A stretch of 64,000 bases of DNA from CAWCTD01 sp963798455 (GTDB lineage Bacteria > Acidobacteriota > Terriglobia > Bryobacterales > Bryobacteraceae), in assembly GCA_963798455.1 (NCBI GenBank), contig CAWCTD010000003.1:1550001-1614000 (forward strand). Direction: 5' to 3'. A program made the translations under genes and the position numbers. Of this stretch, positions 16,661-25,751 are shown one piece after another (position 1 is the stretch's first letter; the number at the start of each line of letters is the position of its first letter). The notes beneath the pieces were generated by a model. It was given only the letters and a program-made list of their open reading frames with translations, had not been told where the DNA came from and did not search any database.

Positions 16661-17337
16661 GCCGCATCCTGGTGATCGAAGACGACCCCGCCATTCTGCG
16701 CGGCTTGGCCGACAGCCTACGGCGCGAGTCCTACGAGGTGCTGACCGCCGCCGACGGCGAGAGCGGCTGCCGGATGGCCATGGAGAAGCACCCCGATCTG
16801 CTGATCCTCGACCTCATGCTCCCGAAGCTCAGCGGCTACGAGGTGTGCCGCCAGATGCGCGCCAAGGGTCTGGCCACTCCCATTCTCATGCTGACGGCCC
16901 GGGGTGAAGAGGGCGACCGCGTGCTCGGCCTCGACCTGGGCGCCGACGACTACGTTACCAAGCCGTTTTCGCTGCGCGAGCTGCTGGCCCGCGTGCGCGC
17001 CCTGCTGCGGCGCGCGCAGCCGCCGCGGGCGCTCATCGATGAATTGCGCGTCAGCGACATCACTGTGGATTTCAGAAAATACGAGGCCACGGCGGCGGGC
17101 GTGCCTCTGGAACTGACTCGCCGGGAGTTCCAGCTCCTGCGCGCCCTGGCTTCCCGGCCGGGAGAAGTGGTCAGCCGGTCCGAGCTGCTCGACCAGGTGT
17201 GGGGACTGGACGAGTACCCGACCACGCGGACGGTGGACACGCACATCGCCGCTTTGCGCGCCAAGATCGAGCGCGATCCGGCCAAGCCGGAGCACCTTTT
17301 GACCATGCGTGGAGTAGGATACAAATGGGTCGTCTAG
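16657..17337 (+). CDS. OmpR-family response regulator 2
   Basis: 226 residues. Receiver: acidic Asp/Glu at 8-10, Asp52 (LILDLMLPKLSG), Thr in LTARGEEGDR, Lys in VTKPFSLREL. The winged helix has LTRREFQLLRALASRPGEVVSR and the end MRGVGYKWVV. It is translationally coupled to kinase 2. Five bases after its stop lies another TGACA-type pair in front of the second propeller gene, its likely target. Confidence 0.93.
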   Translation: MSRILVIEDDPAILRGLADSLRRESYEVLTAADGESGCRMAMEKHPDLLILDLMLPKLSGYEVCRQMRAKGLATPILMLTARGEEGDRVLGLDLGADDYVTKPFSLRELLARVRALLRRAQPPRALIDELRVSDITVDFRKYEATAAGVPLELTRREFQLLRALASRPGEVVSRSELLDQVWGLDEYPTTRTVDTHIAALRAKIERDPAKPEHLLTMRGVGYKWVV

Positions 17338-17341
17338 CAGC

Positions 17342-17357
17342 TAACACTCCCCTGACA
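17342..17357 (+). promoter_or_regulatory. TAACA/TGACA pair before propeller gene 2
   Basis: TAACA at 17342 and TGACA at 17353 keep the 11-bp period seen at 9907, 12570 and 14753. One half-site has a single mismatch. It lies 88 bp before the start at 17446. Confidence 0.5.
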
Positions 17358-17445
17358 GACTTTTCGGCAAGAGATTACATTGGGGGCACGTTCGGATGAC
17401 AAGCGTCTTCCCTTCCCCGCTTAGTGTTGGGACAGGAGGATTTCG

Positions 17446-19497
17446 ATGAAACCGATTTTGATCCTGATTCTGTCGGTCTCGCTCGTGGCCATGATCGCGC
17501 CGGCCGCGGAGAACCCCAACGACCTGTTCCAGCAGGCGCTCGTCAAGGAACGCGCGGAGGGCAATCTACCGGAGGCCATCAAGCTCTACCAGCGCATCGT
17601 GGACAAATACGCGAGCAACCACAAGGTGGCCGCGCAGGCGCTGCTCCAACTGGCGGAGTGCCAGACCAAACTGGGCGACGCCCAGGCGCGCAAGTCCCTG
17701 GAGCGGCTCGTGCGGGACTTTTCGGATCAGACAGAAACGGTGGCCACCGCCCGCCTGAGGATGGCGGCGATGGGCGGCGCGAAGACCGGCGTGTCGTACA
17801 GGCAGGTGTGGGCAGGACCGAAGGTTGACACATTAGGCGCCGTTTCTCCCGACGGGCGGTATCTCTCTTACGTCGATTGGGATACGGGCGACCTGGCGTT
17901 GCATGATTTTGTTGCCAACACCGACCGCCGTCTCACCAACAAGGGGACATGGGCTCAATCCGATGACTTTGCGGAGGAGTCCACCATCTCCGGGGATGGC
18001 AAGCAGGTTGCTTACTCCTGGTACAGCGAGAAGGAGGACCGCTATGAGTTGCGCATTGCCGGCCTGCAGACGTCCGGTTTCGCGCAGCCCCGTCGTTTGT
18101 TCGACAGCGGAGACATCACTTGGATCGCACCGTATGACTGGTCGCCAGACGGCAAGTGGCTTGCAGTGGAGCTGATGCGGAAAGACGGCACCGAGCAGAT
18201 CGGCCTGGTCTCGACCCAAGATAGTTCGCTGCGTGTGCTGAAGTCCGGGGTTGTGGCGAACCCCACGCGACTCTTTTTCTCTCCGGATGGCAGGTACTTG
18301 GGCTTCGACCTCCAGGCCGGCGGCAACAATGACCGAGACCTGTTTTTTTTGGCCGTTGACGGGAGCGGCGAGACCAAGGCAGTCGCGGGTCCCTCCCAAA
18401 ATGTCATGATGGGCTGGTCGCCTGACGGGAAGCGTCTCCTGTTCACGAGCGATCGCGCGGGATCCATCGGCCTTTGGGCTGTCTCCATGGCGGATGGGAA
18501 ACCGCAAGGAACGCCGGAGCTGATCAGACCGGATATTCCCCCTTTCTCTCTTGGAGTGACCACTTCGGGCTCGCTGTACTTAGGGGCACGACTCAGCGAC
18601 CAGGATATCCACGTCGCTTCGCTGGACTTCAACACGGGAAAGCTGCTTTCTCCGCCGGCGCGGCCGGTCCAGACCTATATCGGATCCAATTCTCAACCGG
18701 ACTGGTCGCCCGATGGAGAGTATTTGGCTTACGTCTCGACACATAACCCGGTGGGCGGCGATCGCGTTTTGGCGATCCGTTCTCTCGAAACGGGCCAGGT
18801 CCGTGAGCTGCGGCCCAGTCTGAGAGCGTTCAACTGGCTCCGCTGGTCGCCCGATGGCCGTTCGTTCATAGCTCAGGGCAGAGACTTCCAGGGCCGCCAG
18901 GGAGTCTACCGGATCGATGCGGAGACCGGCGAAGCTGTGCCGATCGCCGTCAGGTCGCCAGGAGGCGGGTTCCAGTTGCCGCAATGGTCGCCAGACGGCA
19001 AGAGAATCTACTATCTCAGCTCCATTGTGGATACCGCGGAACAGGCCTTGATCGAGCGAGACCTTGGCGCCGGCACCGAACGGGAACTGATTCGGCGAAA
19101 ATTCCTGGGGACCCCCGCCGTCTTGCCCGACGGACGCCATATTGCCATACGGGGCTCCGACCTGCCCTCGAAAGGGTGGTCTGTGCTGCTCATTCCCGCC
19201 GCCGGGGGTGAGCCTCGGGAGTTGCTTCGCGTGAACGCGCCAGAGTCCGTTACCATGGCTCTGACGTGCACGCCGGACGGCCGCGGCATAATCGTCAGGA
19301 AGATGTTGTCTCACAGCAACGAACTGTGGCTGGTCCCCGTCGGGGACGGTCAGCCTCGGAGGCTAGATATAGACAGCAACCCGTCTTCTCCCATCCGCGT
19401 GCACCCCGACGGGCGCCGGATCGCCTACATGGCCGGGGAAGTCAAAAGGGAGGTGTGGGTCCTGGAGAACTTCCTGCCCGTGCGCGCGGCGCGGTAG
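17446..19497 (+). CDS. Exported TPR + PD40 beta-propeller protein 2
   Basis: 683 residues: signal peptide (about 1-20), TPR-like segment (about 25-110: EAIKLYQRIVDKYA, AQALLQLAECQTKLG), then PD40 propeller blades (SPDGRYLSY, WSPDGKWLAV, FSPDGRYLGF, WSPDGKRLLF, WSPDGEYLAY, WSPDGRSFIA, WSPDGKRIYY, HPDGRRIAY). The tail is VWVLENFLPVRAAR. Same architecture as the gene at 12645. A Shine-Dalgarno GGAGG lies at about 17435. No catalytic motif is seen, so the role is unknown; module membership suggests envelope sensing or a secreted receptor. Confidence 0.85.
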   Translation: MKPILILILSVSLVAMIAPAAENPNDLFQQALVKERAEGNLPEAIKLYQRIVDKYASNHKVAAQALLQLAECQTKLGDAQARKSLERLVRDFSDQTETVATARLRMAAMGGAKTGVSYRQVWAGPKVDTLGAVSPDGRYLSYVDWDTGDLALHDFVANTDRRLTNKGTWAQSDDFAEESTISGDGKQVAYSWYSEKEDRYELRIAGLQTSGFAQPRRLFDSGDITWIAPYDWSPDGKWLAVELMRKDGTEQIGLVSTQDSSLRVLKSGVVANPTRLFFSPDGRYLGFDLQAGGNNDRDLFFLAVDGSGETKAVAGPSQNVMMGWSPDGKRLLFTSDRAGSIGLWAVSMADGKPQGTPELIRPDIPPFSLGVTTSGSLYLGARLSDQDIHVASLDFNTGKLLSPPARPVQTYIGSNSQPDWSPDGEYLAYVSTHNPVGGDRVLAIRSLETGQVRELRPSLRAFNWLRWSPDGRSFIAQGRDFQGRQGVYRIDAETGEAVPIAVRSPGGGFQLPQWSPDGKRIYYLSSIVDTAEQALIERDLGAGTERELIRRKFLGTPAVLPDGRHIAIRGSDLPSKGWSVLLIPAAGGEPRELLRVNAPESVTMALTCTPDGRGIIVRKMLSHSNELWLVPVGDGQPRRLDIDSNPSSPIRVHPDGRRIAYMAGEVKREVWVLENFLPVRAAR

Positions 19498-19584
19498 ACG
19501 AGCCTTCTCAGTCGGGCGGAAGGGCGCCTTGATCGTGTATACTTACTGCGAGCCGATACGGCGAGTCGGATCGCATCTTTGAAC

Positions 19585-20076
19585 ATGACCACCGACCAGA
19601 TTCTGACGGAGCATCGTTTTACCAACGGCTTCTCCGCTCCTGAGATCGCCAGGCTGGCCGCCCTCGCGCATGAGGAGACGTTCGTGCCGGATCAGATCAT
19701 CCTGCTCGCCGGAGAGCAGTCGAGGAACTTCTACCTTGTGCTTTCCGGGAGTGTCTGTGTGCAGGTGCGGGCTCCTCACTACACAGTCGCCGTGCAGGCG
19801 TTGGGGCCGGGGGACGCGTTCGGCTGGTCCTCGCTTCTGGAACACCACGATACCTTGTTCCAGATCCTCGCACGGGAACAAACCACGGCCATTCGCATGG
19901 ATGGCGCGCAGCTTTCCGCCTTGTGCGAGGAGAATACGGGGTTCGGCCTGGCTCTGTTCAGGAGGATACTGGCGCTTGTCGCGGGCAGGGTGAAGGCCAC
20001 GGAATCCAGGTTGGGCGAGTTCTGTGGAATCGCCAGTTCCGCTGCCGGCGCCACCCGAGCGCAGCGTCTCGGTTGA
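19585..20076 (+). CDS. CRP/FNR-like cyclic-nucleotide-binding protein lacking its HTH
   Basis: 163 residues from ATG 19585 (TTG 19579 also possible). Residues about 12-125 form a cNMP-binding beta-roll: VPDQIILLAGEQSRNFYLVLSGSV, then GPGDAFGWSSLLE. A long C helix follows (LFRRILALVAGRV), after which the family normally has an HTH of about 70 residues. Here the protein stops about 20 residues after the helix, where the DNA turns into a propeller-gene fragment (20075-20112). It is therefore probably truncated and cannot bind DNA in the normal way. A stand-alone cNMP-sensor domain is the alternative. Confidence 0.7.
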   Translation: MTTDQILTEHRFTNGFSAPEIARLAALAHEETFVPDQIILLAGEQSRNFYLVLSGSVCVQVRAPHYTVAVQALGPGDAFGWSSLLEHHDTLFQILAREQTTAIRMDGAQLSALCEENTGFGLALFRRILALVAGRVKATESRLGEFCGIASSAAGATRAQRLG

Positions 20077-20112
20077 CGTCATTTGGATCGCACCCTGCGA
20101 CTGGTCCCCCGA
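20075..20112 (+). pseudogene. Internal fragment of a PD40 propeller gene
   Basis: The plus strand encodes DVIWIAPCDWSP. It closely matches DITWIAPYDWSP of propeller 2 (18112-18146), and the DNA identity is also obvious over about 35 bases. It lies between the truncated CRP-like gene and the repeat before glgB. It marks a recombination point. Confidence 0.6.
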
Positions 20113-20162
20113 AATCACCGCCGCTTTTCCCCCTCCGTCCGTTCTCGCCGGCCGTCAGCGGG

Positions 20163-20215
20163 ACACACCCATCCCTGCCATAATAGCTGCGATGACGAAA
20201 ACGGAGATCGACGCC
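20163..20215. repeat. Direct repeat, copy B (glgB start region)
   Basis: The first 28 bases (20163-20190) are identical to 9687-9714. On the minus strand they still encode the adenosine deaminase start M-A-G-M-G-V, which then runs into a stop. On the plus strand CATAAT (20179-20184) lies 7 bp before the glgB ATG, so a leaderless transcript is possible. Confidence 0.85.
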
Positions 20216-22383
20216 ATCGTGGGGGGGTACCACGGCGATCCCTTCCGTATCCTTGGCCCCCACGCGGTGAGGCCCCGTAGCAAGCTTTCGGGATGGGAGG
20301 TTCGGGCATTCCTGCCACAGGCGGCGGAGGCGGCCGTGCTGCTCGATGACGGCGCCACCCCCATGCAGCGCCGTCATCCCGAAGGTTTTTTCGCGGTCTT
20401 GCTCCCAGGCAGCCCGCGCGACTACAAGCTCCGTATCAAGCGTCATGACGGAGCCACCGTCGAGTTTGAGGATCCCTATCGCTTCCCGCCGCTCCTTTCC
20501 GAGTTCGAGCTGCATCTGCACAGCGAGGGGACCCACTACGAGGGCTACAACACCTTCGGCGCGCAGCTGGTCCGCGTGGAAGGCATCGAGGGCGTGCGCT
20601 TCGCGGTCTGGGCTCCCGGCGCCGAGGTAGTCTCGGTCATCGGCGAATTCAACGACTGGGACACCCGGCGGCATCCCATGCGGCTGCGAGAGGGGGGCGT
20701 CTGGGAGATCTTCCTGCCGGGCGTCGGCGAGGGGGCCACATACAAGTACTTCGTGCGGTCCCAGCACGCCGGCCACCGCCAGATGAAGGCGGACCCTTAC
20801 GCTTTTCAATGCGAGGTGCCCCCGGCTTCGGGTTCCATCGTCGCCAGATGGGACAAGCACGAATGGGGCGACGCGGCCTGGATGGAGCAGCGCGCCGCGC
20901 GGAACCTGCTCACTGAGCCGGTTTCCATTTACGAAGTACACCTGGAATCCTGGCTGCGGGGCCCCCAGGGGCAGATCCTGACGTACGGCGAGATCGCGCA
21001 GAAGCTGGTCGAGTACGTATCGCGCCTGGGTTACACGCACATCGAGCTGCTCCCCATCATGGAGCACCCTTACTCGGGCTCGTGGGGTTACCAGCCGGTT
21101 GGCTACTTCGCCCCAAACGGCCGCTTCGGCCCGCCGGAGGATTTCATGCACCTGGTGGACTGCTGCCACCAGGCCGGCATCGGCGTGGTGATCGACTGGG
21201 TGCCCGCCCATTTCCCCAAGGACGCGCACGGCCTGGCCTTCTTCGACGGCACGGCCCTGTACGAGCACGCCGACCCTCGCAAGGGCGAGCACAAAGAGTG
21301 GGGCACGTTGATCTTCAATTACGGCCGCAACGAGGTGATGCAGTTTCCTGATCTCCAGCGCGCTGTTCTGGCTGCACAAGTACCATATCGATGGCCTGCG
21401 CGTGGATGCCGTCGCCTCGATGCTGTACCTGGACTATTCGCGCAAGCCCGGCGAGTGGATTCCGAATCAGTACGGCGGCAACGAGAACCTGGAAGCCATC
21501 GACTTCCTGCGCCGCTTCAACGAACTGGCGCACCAGGTTCCCGGCGCGGTGACCATGGCCGAGGAGTCCACGGCCTTCACCGGCGTGTCGCGCCCGGTCT
21601 ACCTGGGCGGCCTCGGTTTCACCATGAAGTGGAACATGGGCTGGATGCACGACATGCTGGAGTACTTCTCCAAGGAGCCCCTGTACCGCAAGTTCCACCA
21701 CAAGAACATCACCTTCAGCCTGCTGTACGCTTTCACGGAGAACTTCGTCCTGCCCATTTCGCACGACGAGGTCGTCCACGGCAAGGGTTCGCTGCTCGTC
21801 CAAGATGCCCGGCGACGAGTGGCAGCGTTTCGCCAACGTCCGCGCTTTTCTGGCTTACATGTACGCGCACCCTGGCAAGAAGCTGCTCTTCATGGGCTCC
21901 GAGATCGGCCAATACGAAGAATGGGACTACAACGCCTCGGTCCACTGGGAACTGCTGGAGTTCGAGTTTCACCGGAAGTTGCAGGCCTTTGCCGGCGCTT
22001 TGAACCGTTTCTACCGGGAGCAACCCGCTCTCTATCAGGTGGACTTCAACTACAACGGCTTTGAGTGGGTGGACTTCCACGACGTGGACAACTCGGTGAT
22101 CGCATTTCTGCGCAAGGCCGAGGACCCCGACGACTTTCTTCTCTTCTGCTGCAACTTCACTCCCGTGCCGCGGCTGAGCTACCGTTTCGGCGTGCCCGCC
22201 GAGGGCTACTATGAGGAAATTTTGAACACCGACTCGGACATGTTCGGCGGCAGCAACATGGGCAACGCCGGCGGGGCCGCTTCCGAGCCGGTCGCCACTC
22301 ATGGACGCCCGCATAGCATCTCGATCACCCTGCCGCCCCTGGCGGTGGTGGCGTTCCGGAAGAAATTCGTCCCCAGAGGCTAA
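20192..22383 (+). pseudogene. glgB: 1,4-alpha-glucan branching enzyme with two frameshifts
   Basis: Corrected length is about 730 residues, normal for GlgB, which makes alpha-1,6 branches in glycogen. Order: N-terminal domain (GGYHGDPFRILGPH), CBM48 (FAVWAPGAEVVSVIGEFNDW), GH13 barrel with the nucleophile in DGLRVDAVASMLY, acid/base Glu in AEESTAF, and ISHDEVVHGKGS, then the C-terminal beta domain. Frame 1 runs to about 21343; an extra T in TTT at 21344-21346 shifts the frame. A second extra base (C at 21796) shifts it again. Removing both restores one continuous family-like protein. All domains are otherwise intact, so either the inactivation is very recent or these are sequence errors. Confidence 0.88.
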
Positions 22384-22387
22384 GACC

Positions 22388-23968
22388 ATGCCCCAACGCT
22401 TTGACGCCGTCATCATTGGCGGCGGCCATAACGGACTGGTGGCCGCTGCGTACCTGGCCCGCGCGGGCCGAAAGGTCCTGGTGCTGGAGCGCCGCCATTT
22501 GGTGGGCGGAAGCTGCGTCACCGAAGAGGTCTGGCCCGGCTTCCGCGTCTCCACGGCCGCCTATCTCGCCAGCCTGCTGAATGCCAAGGTCATCCGCGAA
22601 CTGGAGCTGGAGCGTTTCGGCTACCAGGTGGACGCCAAGGACCCCGCCTTCTTCTCCCCGTTCCCCGATGGCCGCCACATGTTCATGTGGCAGGACCAGA
22701 AGCGAACTCTGGAGGAGATCGCCAAGTTCTCGCGCCGCGATGCCGAACTCTACCCGGCCTACGAGGAGCACCTGGAGCGACTGGCGCGCGTGGTCGAGTC
22801 CTTGCTGCTGGTCACGCCGCCGCAATTCCCTCCCCGGGGCGTGGGGGATGCGCTCGAGTACTTCAAACTGGCCGCGAAGATCCGGCGCCTGGCCGGCAAC
22901 GAACTGGCCGGGTTGGTGAAGATCTTCACCCAGAGCGCCGCGGAGTTCCTCGACGAGTGGTTCGAGTCCGAGCAGTTGAAAGTCACCTTGGCCACCGACG
23001 GCGTCATCGGCGCCAACGGCGGTCCCCGCTCGCCGGGCACGGCCTACATCCTCATGCATCACTCGATGGGCGGCGTCGGCGGAAAGCGCGGCCTCTGGGG
23101 ATTTGTGCGCGGCGGCATGGGCGCGGTCTCGGAATCGATCGCCGCTTCGGCCAGGCGCTGGGGCGTATCGATTCGCACTGGCGCATCCGTCGGAAGGATT
23201 TTGGCGCGCGACGGCGAGGCCACTGGCGTGGTCCTCGAAAACGGAGACGAGATCGAGGCTCCTACCGTCGTTTCCGGGGTAGACCCGCGACGCACTTTCC
23301 TGGGCTTGCTGGAAGAGAAAGAGCTGCCGCCGGACTTCGTCTCCGCCATCCGGCGCTTCCGCTCGGAGGGCACGTCGCTCAAGATCAACCTGGCGCTGGA
23401 CGGTCTGCCGGACTTCCGGGCTCTGCCCGGAACTCCCGGCCCGCAGCATCGGGCCACGATGCACATCTGCCCATCGGTCGAGTATGTGGAGCGCGCCTGG
23501 GACGACGCCAAGTACGGGCGCCCCTCCGCGCGGCCCATGCTGGAGCTGACCGTGCCCACCAGCTACGATCCCTCGCTCGCCCCCCCGGGCAAGCACATCA
23601 TGGGGATCTTCCTGCAGTACGCTCCTTACACGCTGCGGGAATCCGATTGGGACCACACGCGGGATTGGTTCGCGGACAGGGTGATCGACCTGATCGAGGA
23701 ATATGCGCCCAACATCAAGTCGATCGTCCTGGACCGGCAGGTCATCACCCCGCTCGACCTGGAGCGCACCTACGGGTTGACCGGCGGGAACATCTTCCAC
23801 GGCGAGATGAGCCTGGACCAGATGTTCGCGATGCGCCCGGTGGCGGGCTGGGCGCGCTATCGCACGCCGATCCGCGGGCTGTACCTGTGCGGCTCCGGGA
23901 CGCATCCCGGCGGCGGCGTCACCGGCGCCCCCGGCCACAACGCCGCCCGGGAGATCCTCAAGGGGTAG
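22388..23968 (+). CDS. Phytoene-desaturase-like FAD oxidoreductase (PYROXD2 type)
   Basis: 526 residues. The N-terminal dinucleotide fold is DAVIIGGGHNGLVAAAYLARAG (GxGxxG-type at about 11-16), with an acidic end of strand 2 in LVLERR and the GGSCVTEE motif. The C-terminal FAD motif is GLYLCGSGTHPGGGVTGAPGHNAA. This matches the CrtI/PYROXD2 branch of amine-oxidase-like flavoproteins. The substrate is unknown; carotenoid or lipid desaturation is possible but no carotenoid genes are near. It starts 4 bp after glgB and may be cotranscribed. Confidence 0.85.
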   Translation: MPQRFDAVIIGGGHNGLVAAAYLARAGRKVLVLERRHLVGGSCVTEEVWPGFRVSTAAYLASLLNAKVIRELELERFGYQVDAKDPAFFSPFPDGRHMFMWQDQKRTLEEIAKFSRRDAELYPAYEEHLERLARVVESLLLVTPPQFPPRGVGDALEYFKLAAKIRRLAGNELAGLVKIFTQSAAEFLDEWFESEQLKVTLATDGVIGANGGPRSPGTAYILMHHSMGGVGGKRGLWGFVRGGMGAVSESIAASARRWGVSIRTGASVGRILARDGEATGVVLENGDEIEAPTVVSGVDPRRTFLGLLEEKELPPDFVSAIRRFRSEGTSLKINLALDGLPDFRALPGTPGPQHRATMHICPSVEYVERAWDDAKYGRPSARPMLELTVPTSYDPSLAPPGKHIMGIFLQYAPYTLRESDWDHTRDWFADRVIDLIEEYAPNIKSIVLDRQVITPLDLERTYGLTGGNIFHGEMSLDQMFAMRPVAGWARYRTPIRGLYLCGSGTHPGGGVTGAPGHNAAREILKG

Positions 23969-24550
23969 AGGTAGCGTGCTCGCTCTGTGGGCAGTTCCAA
24001 CACATTGATTGCAGGCGAGTTGGACGAAATTGGCTTTGATTGGCATTTTTTACTTCGTGGCCGCCGACGGGGCCTGCGCGTGGGCTTGCTCCCCACGCAC
24101 GAGTGTAGCGCCGGGGTTGGCGGTGGGGACCGTCGCGACGTGGCAACAGGTTGGCAAGGCAAGGGATTCAGGGTCAGGCGGAGCGTCAACGTCCCTGTGG
24201 CACCGGCCCGCCCCCAGGCCGGAGTCAAGGAATGTTGACCCCTAGCCAGGGAATGGATGGTATGGGTTCAGGCTGGTCGATCTGAATTGGCGGCCCGAAG
24301 GCTGCTAGCACCACCTCTCGGCACGCTCTGGCGCCCGATGGTCATCTCCCAGAACCGGACCTCCGGCCCGCGTCGGCAGGGCACATCAACGGGTCGCGCG
24401 TTTTGCGTCAAGTTGACCCCCTCTGACCAACTTTCGAGTCGCACGTGATTCGCCCGGAATCGGCGGCTGCACATTATCGGAAGGGGACTGCGCGCTCACG
24501 TGGCTTCCGTGGACGGGATTCCCCGAAGCGCAATACGCGCGGAGTTGCGG
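23969..24550. other. Gene-free stretch, left border of the island
   Basis: About 580 bp with no convincing coding sequence on either strand; the short ORFs here have no family-like content. Two copies of GTTGACCCC occur in the same direction at 24234 and 24412, each preceded by GTCAA. This could be an eroded mobile-element end, but nothing decisive is visible. Confidence 0.5.
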
Positions 24551-25531
24551 CTATGATTGGCGCGGTGCCCGAGATCGCGCTACTGCGCTGCCTCTGACCC
24601 TAGCGCTTCGCCGCGCTTCCAACGACGGAGACCGCTTGGTCAGGTCTTCTGCCGGGGGTGACTGCGGCATGCGGCCGTGTCTTGCCACAAAGCGCCTAAA
24701 CTCCTTTGGCGTCATGTGCCGGGCGTCCAGAAATCGACGGTTGAAGTTCGAGAGGTTTGAGAACCCCGCCTCGGCCGCGATCACGCTGATCGGCCGGTCT
24801 GTTTCCACCAGGAGCATGCAGGCACGCCCGACCCGCAGCCTGCCTAGGTAGTCTCTCAGGTTCTCTCCCAGATGACGTACGAACAGCCGGTGCAAAGATC
24901 GCGGCGATACGTTGCCCACAGCGCATAGGCCCTCGACTCGAATCGGCTCCGCAAACCGCTTATGCAGAAGGTCCAGGACGCGGGTCAGTTGCGCAGGCTC
25001 GTCAGAGCCGCCGGGCCGCGTTGTCACGTGCGTTGCTAGCGCGGTCGCCCCCGCGTCGGCCAGCTCGGTCAGCAGTTCGAGCGCGGTTTGCAGGCGTTCG
25101 CGCGGCGAATCGGAAAGCAGCCGCGGCAGTCGCGACTCCATCCGGGCTCCCGCAGACCCGGTGAAATGGAGCCCGGGCGCCGCCCTTCTCAGTAGTTTGC
25201 GAACGGCGGAGAACTCGGGGCACACATCGGCGAGCCTGAGGGCCCAAACCTCGGTAAACCAGATCACCACTGCGGTGTGCGGCCGGGCTTCGTCAATGGA
25301 CGAGCTCGATACCCAGGTGTGCGGCATGTCCGAAGGCACCAGAATCAAGTCCTGAGAATCGTACGCACCAATGTGATCCCCTATGAACCGCCAGCCACGA
25401 CTGTTCAGGGTCAGGGTCAATTCGTACTCCGGATGGTGGTGCCACTCGAAAGGAATCGCGGATATCTGCCGGTGATACACGCGAATCGAGCAGCCGCTGG
25501 CGAAGGTAACGTGTTCGAATTGTGGCTTCAA
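24551..25531 (-). CDS. AraC-family transcriptional regulator
   Basis: 326 residues. An N-terminal cupin-like sensor (PFEWHHHPEYELTLTLNSRG, then DLILVPSDMPHTW) resembles sugar-responsive AraC proteins. Two HTH motifs follow at about 190-285 (GLCAVGNVSPRSLHRLFVRH and ISVIAAEAGFSNLSNFNRRF, then MTPKEFRRF). A basic, low-complexity tail ends the protein. It is divergent from the ROK-activase gene with a 220-bp region between that contains repeated elements, so it is the probable regulator of the glycyl radical operon, responding to a sugar or sugar derivative (inference). Confidence 0.9.
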   Translation of the reverse strand: MKPQFEHVTFASGCSIRVYHRQISAIPFEWHHHPEYELTLTLNSRGWRFIGDHIGAYDSQDLILVPSDMPHTWVSSSSIDEARPHTAVVIWFTEVWALRLADVCPEFSAVRKLLRRAAPGLHFTGSAGARMESRLPRLLSDSPRERLQTALELLTELADAGATALATHVTTRPGGSDEPAQLTRVLDLLHKRFAEPIRVEGLCAVGNVSPRSLHRLFVRHLGENLRDYLGRLRVGRACMLLVETDRPISVIAAEAGFSNLSNFNRRFLDARHMTPKEFRRFVARHGRMPQSPPAEDLTKRSPSLEARRSARVRGSAVARSRAPRQS

Positions 25532-25581
25532 TTTGCGCCCCCGATTTCGGACGAATAGCGTGCTAGAGTTGTCCGAATTGT
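25513..25581. promoter_or_regulatory. Candidate AraC operator elements
   Basis: GTTCGAATTGT (25513-25523) and GTCCGAATTGT (25571-25581) are 10/11 identical direct repeats. TTCGGAC (25546-25552) and GTCCGAA (25571-25577) form an inverted repeat. They lie at the start of the AraC gene and in the divergent region. TACAAT at 25628-25633 could be a -10 for the ROK-activase operon. Assignment is inference. Confidence 0.45.
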
Positions 25582-25751
25582 ATCAGTTTTTGGCCTTTCC
25601 CGTTCAGTCACGCCTTGCGAACCGCCTTACAATCGCTCTCAGGGCAACGAGAAGAGCCTGGTCCCTTTCAGAGCCCGCGGGACCGCAGTCAGATAGGACC
25701 TTCCGCTATCGGGAGGCGTGTAAGTACCGGTGTGCGACCGAGGTGATCAAA

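Noticed and set aside
12645..19497. TolB function for the PD40 proteins
   Set aside because: TolB has a different N-terminal domain and sits with tolA/pal; here the N-terminus is TPR-like and neighbours are two-component genes.
21340..21800. Programmed frameshifting in glgB
   Set aside because: Neither shift lies on a classic slippery heptamer with a downstream structure, and two shifts in one gene plus one in another point to insertions or errors instead.
23987..24238. Small plus-strand gene after the oxidoreductase
   Set aside because: No Shine-Dalgarno, no family likeness, composition like its non-coding surroundings.
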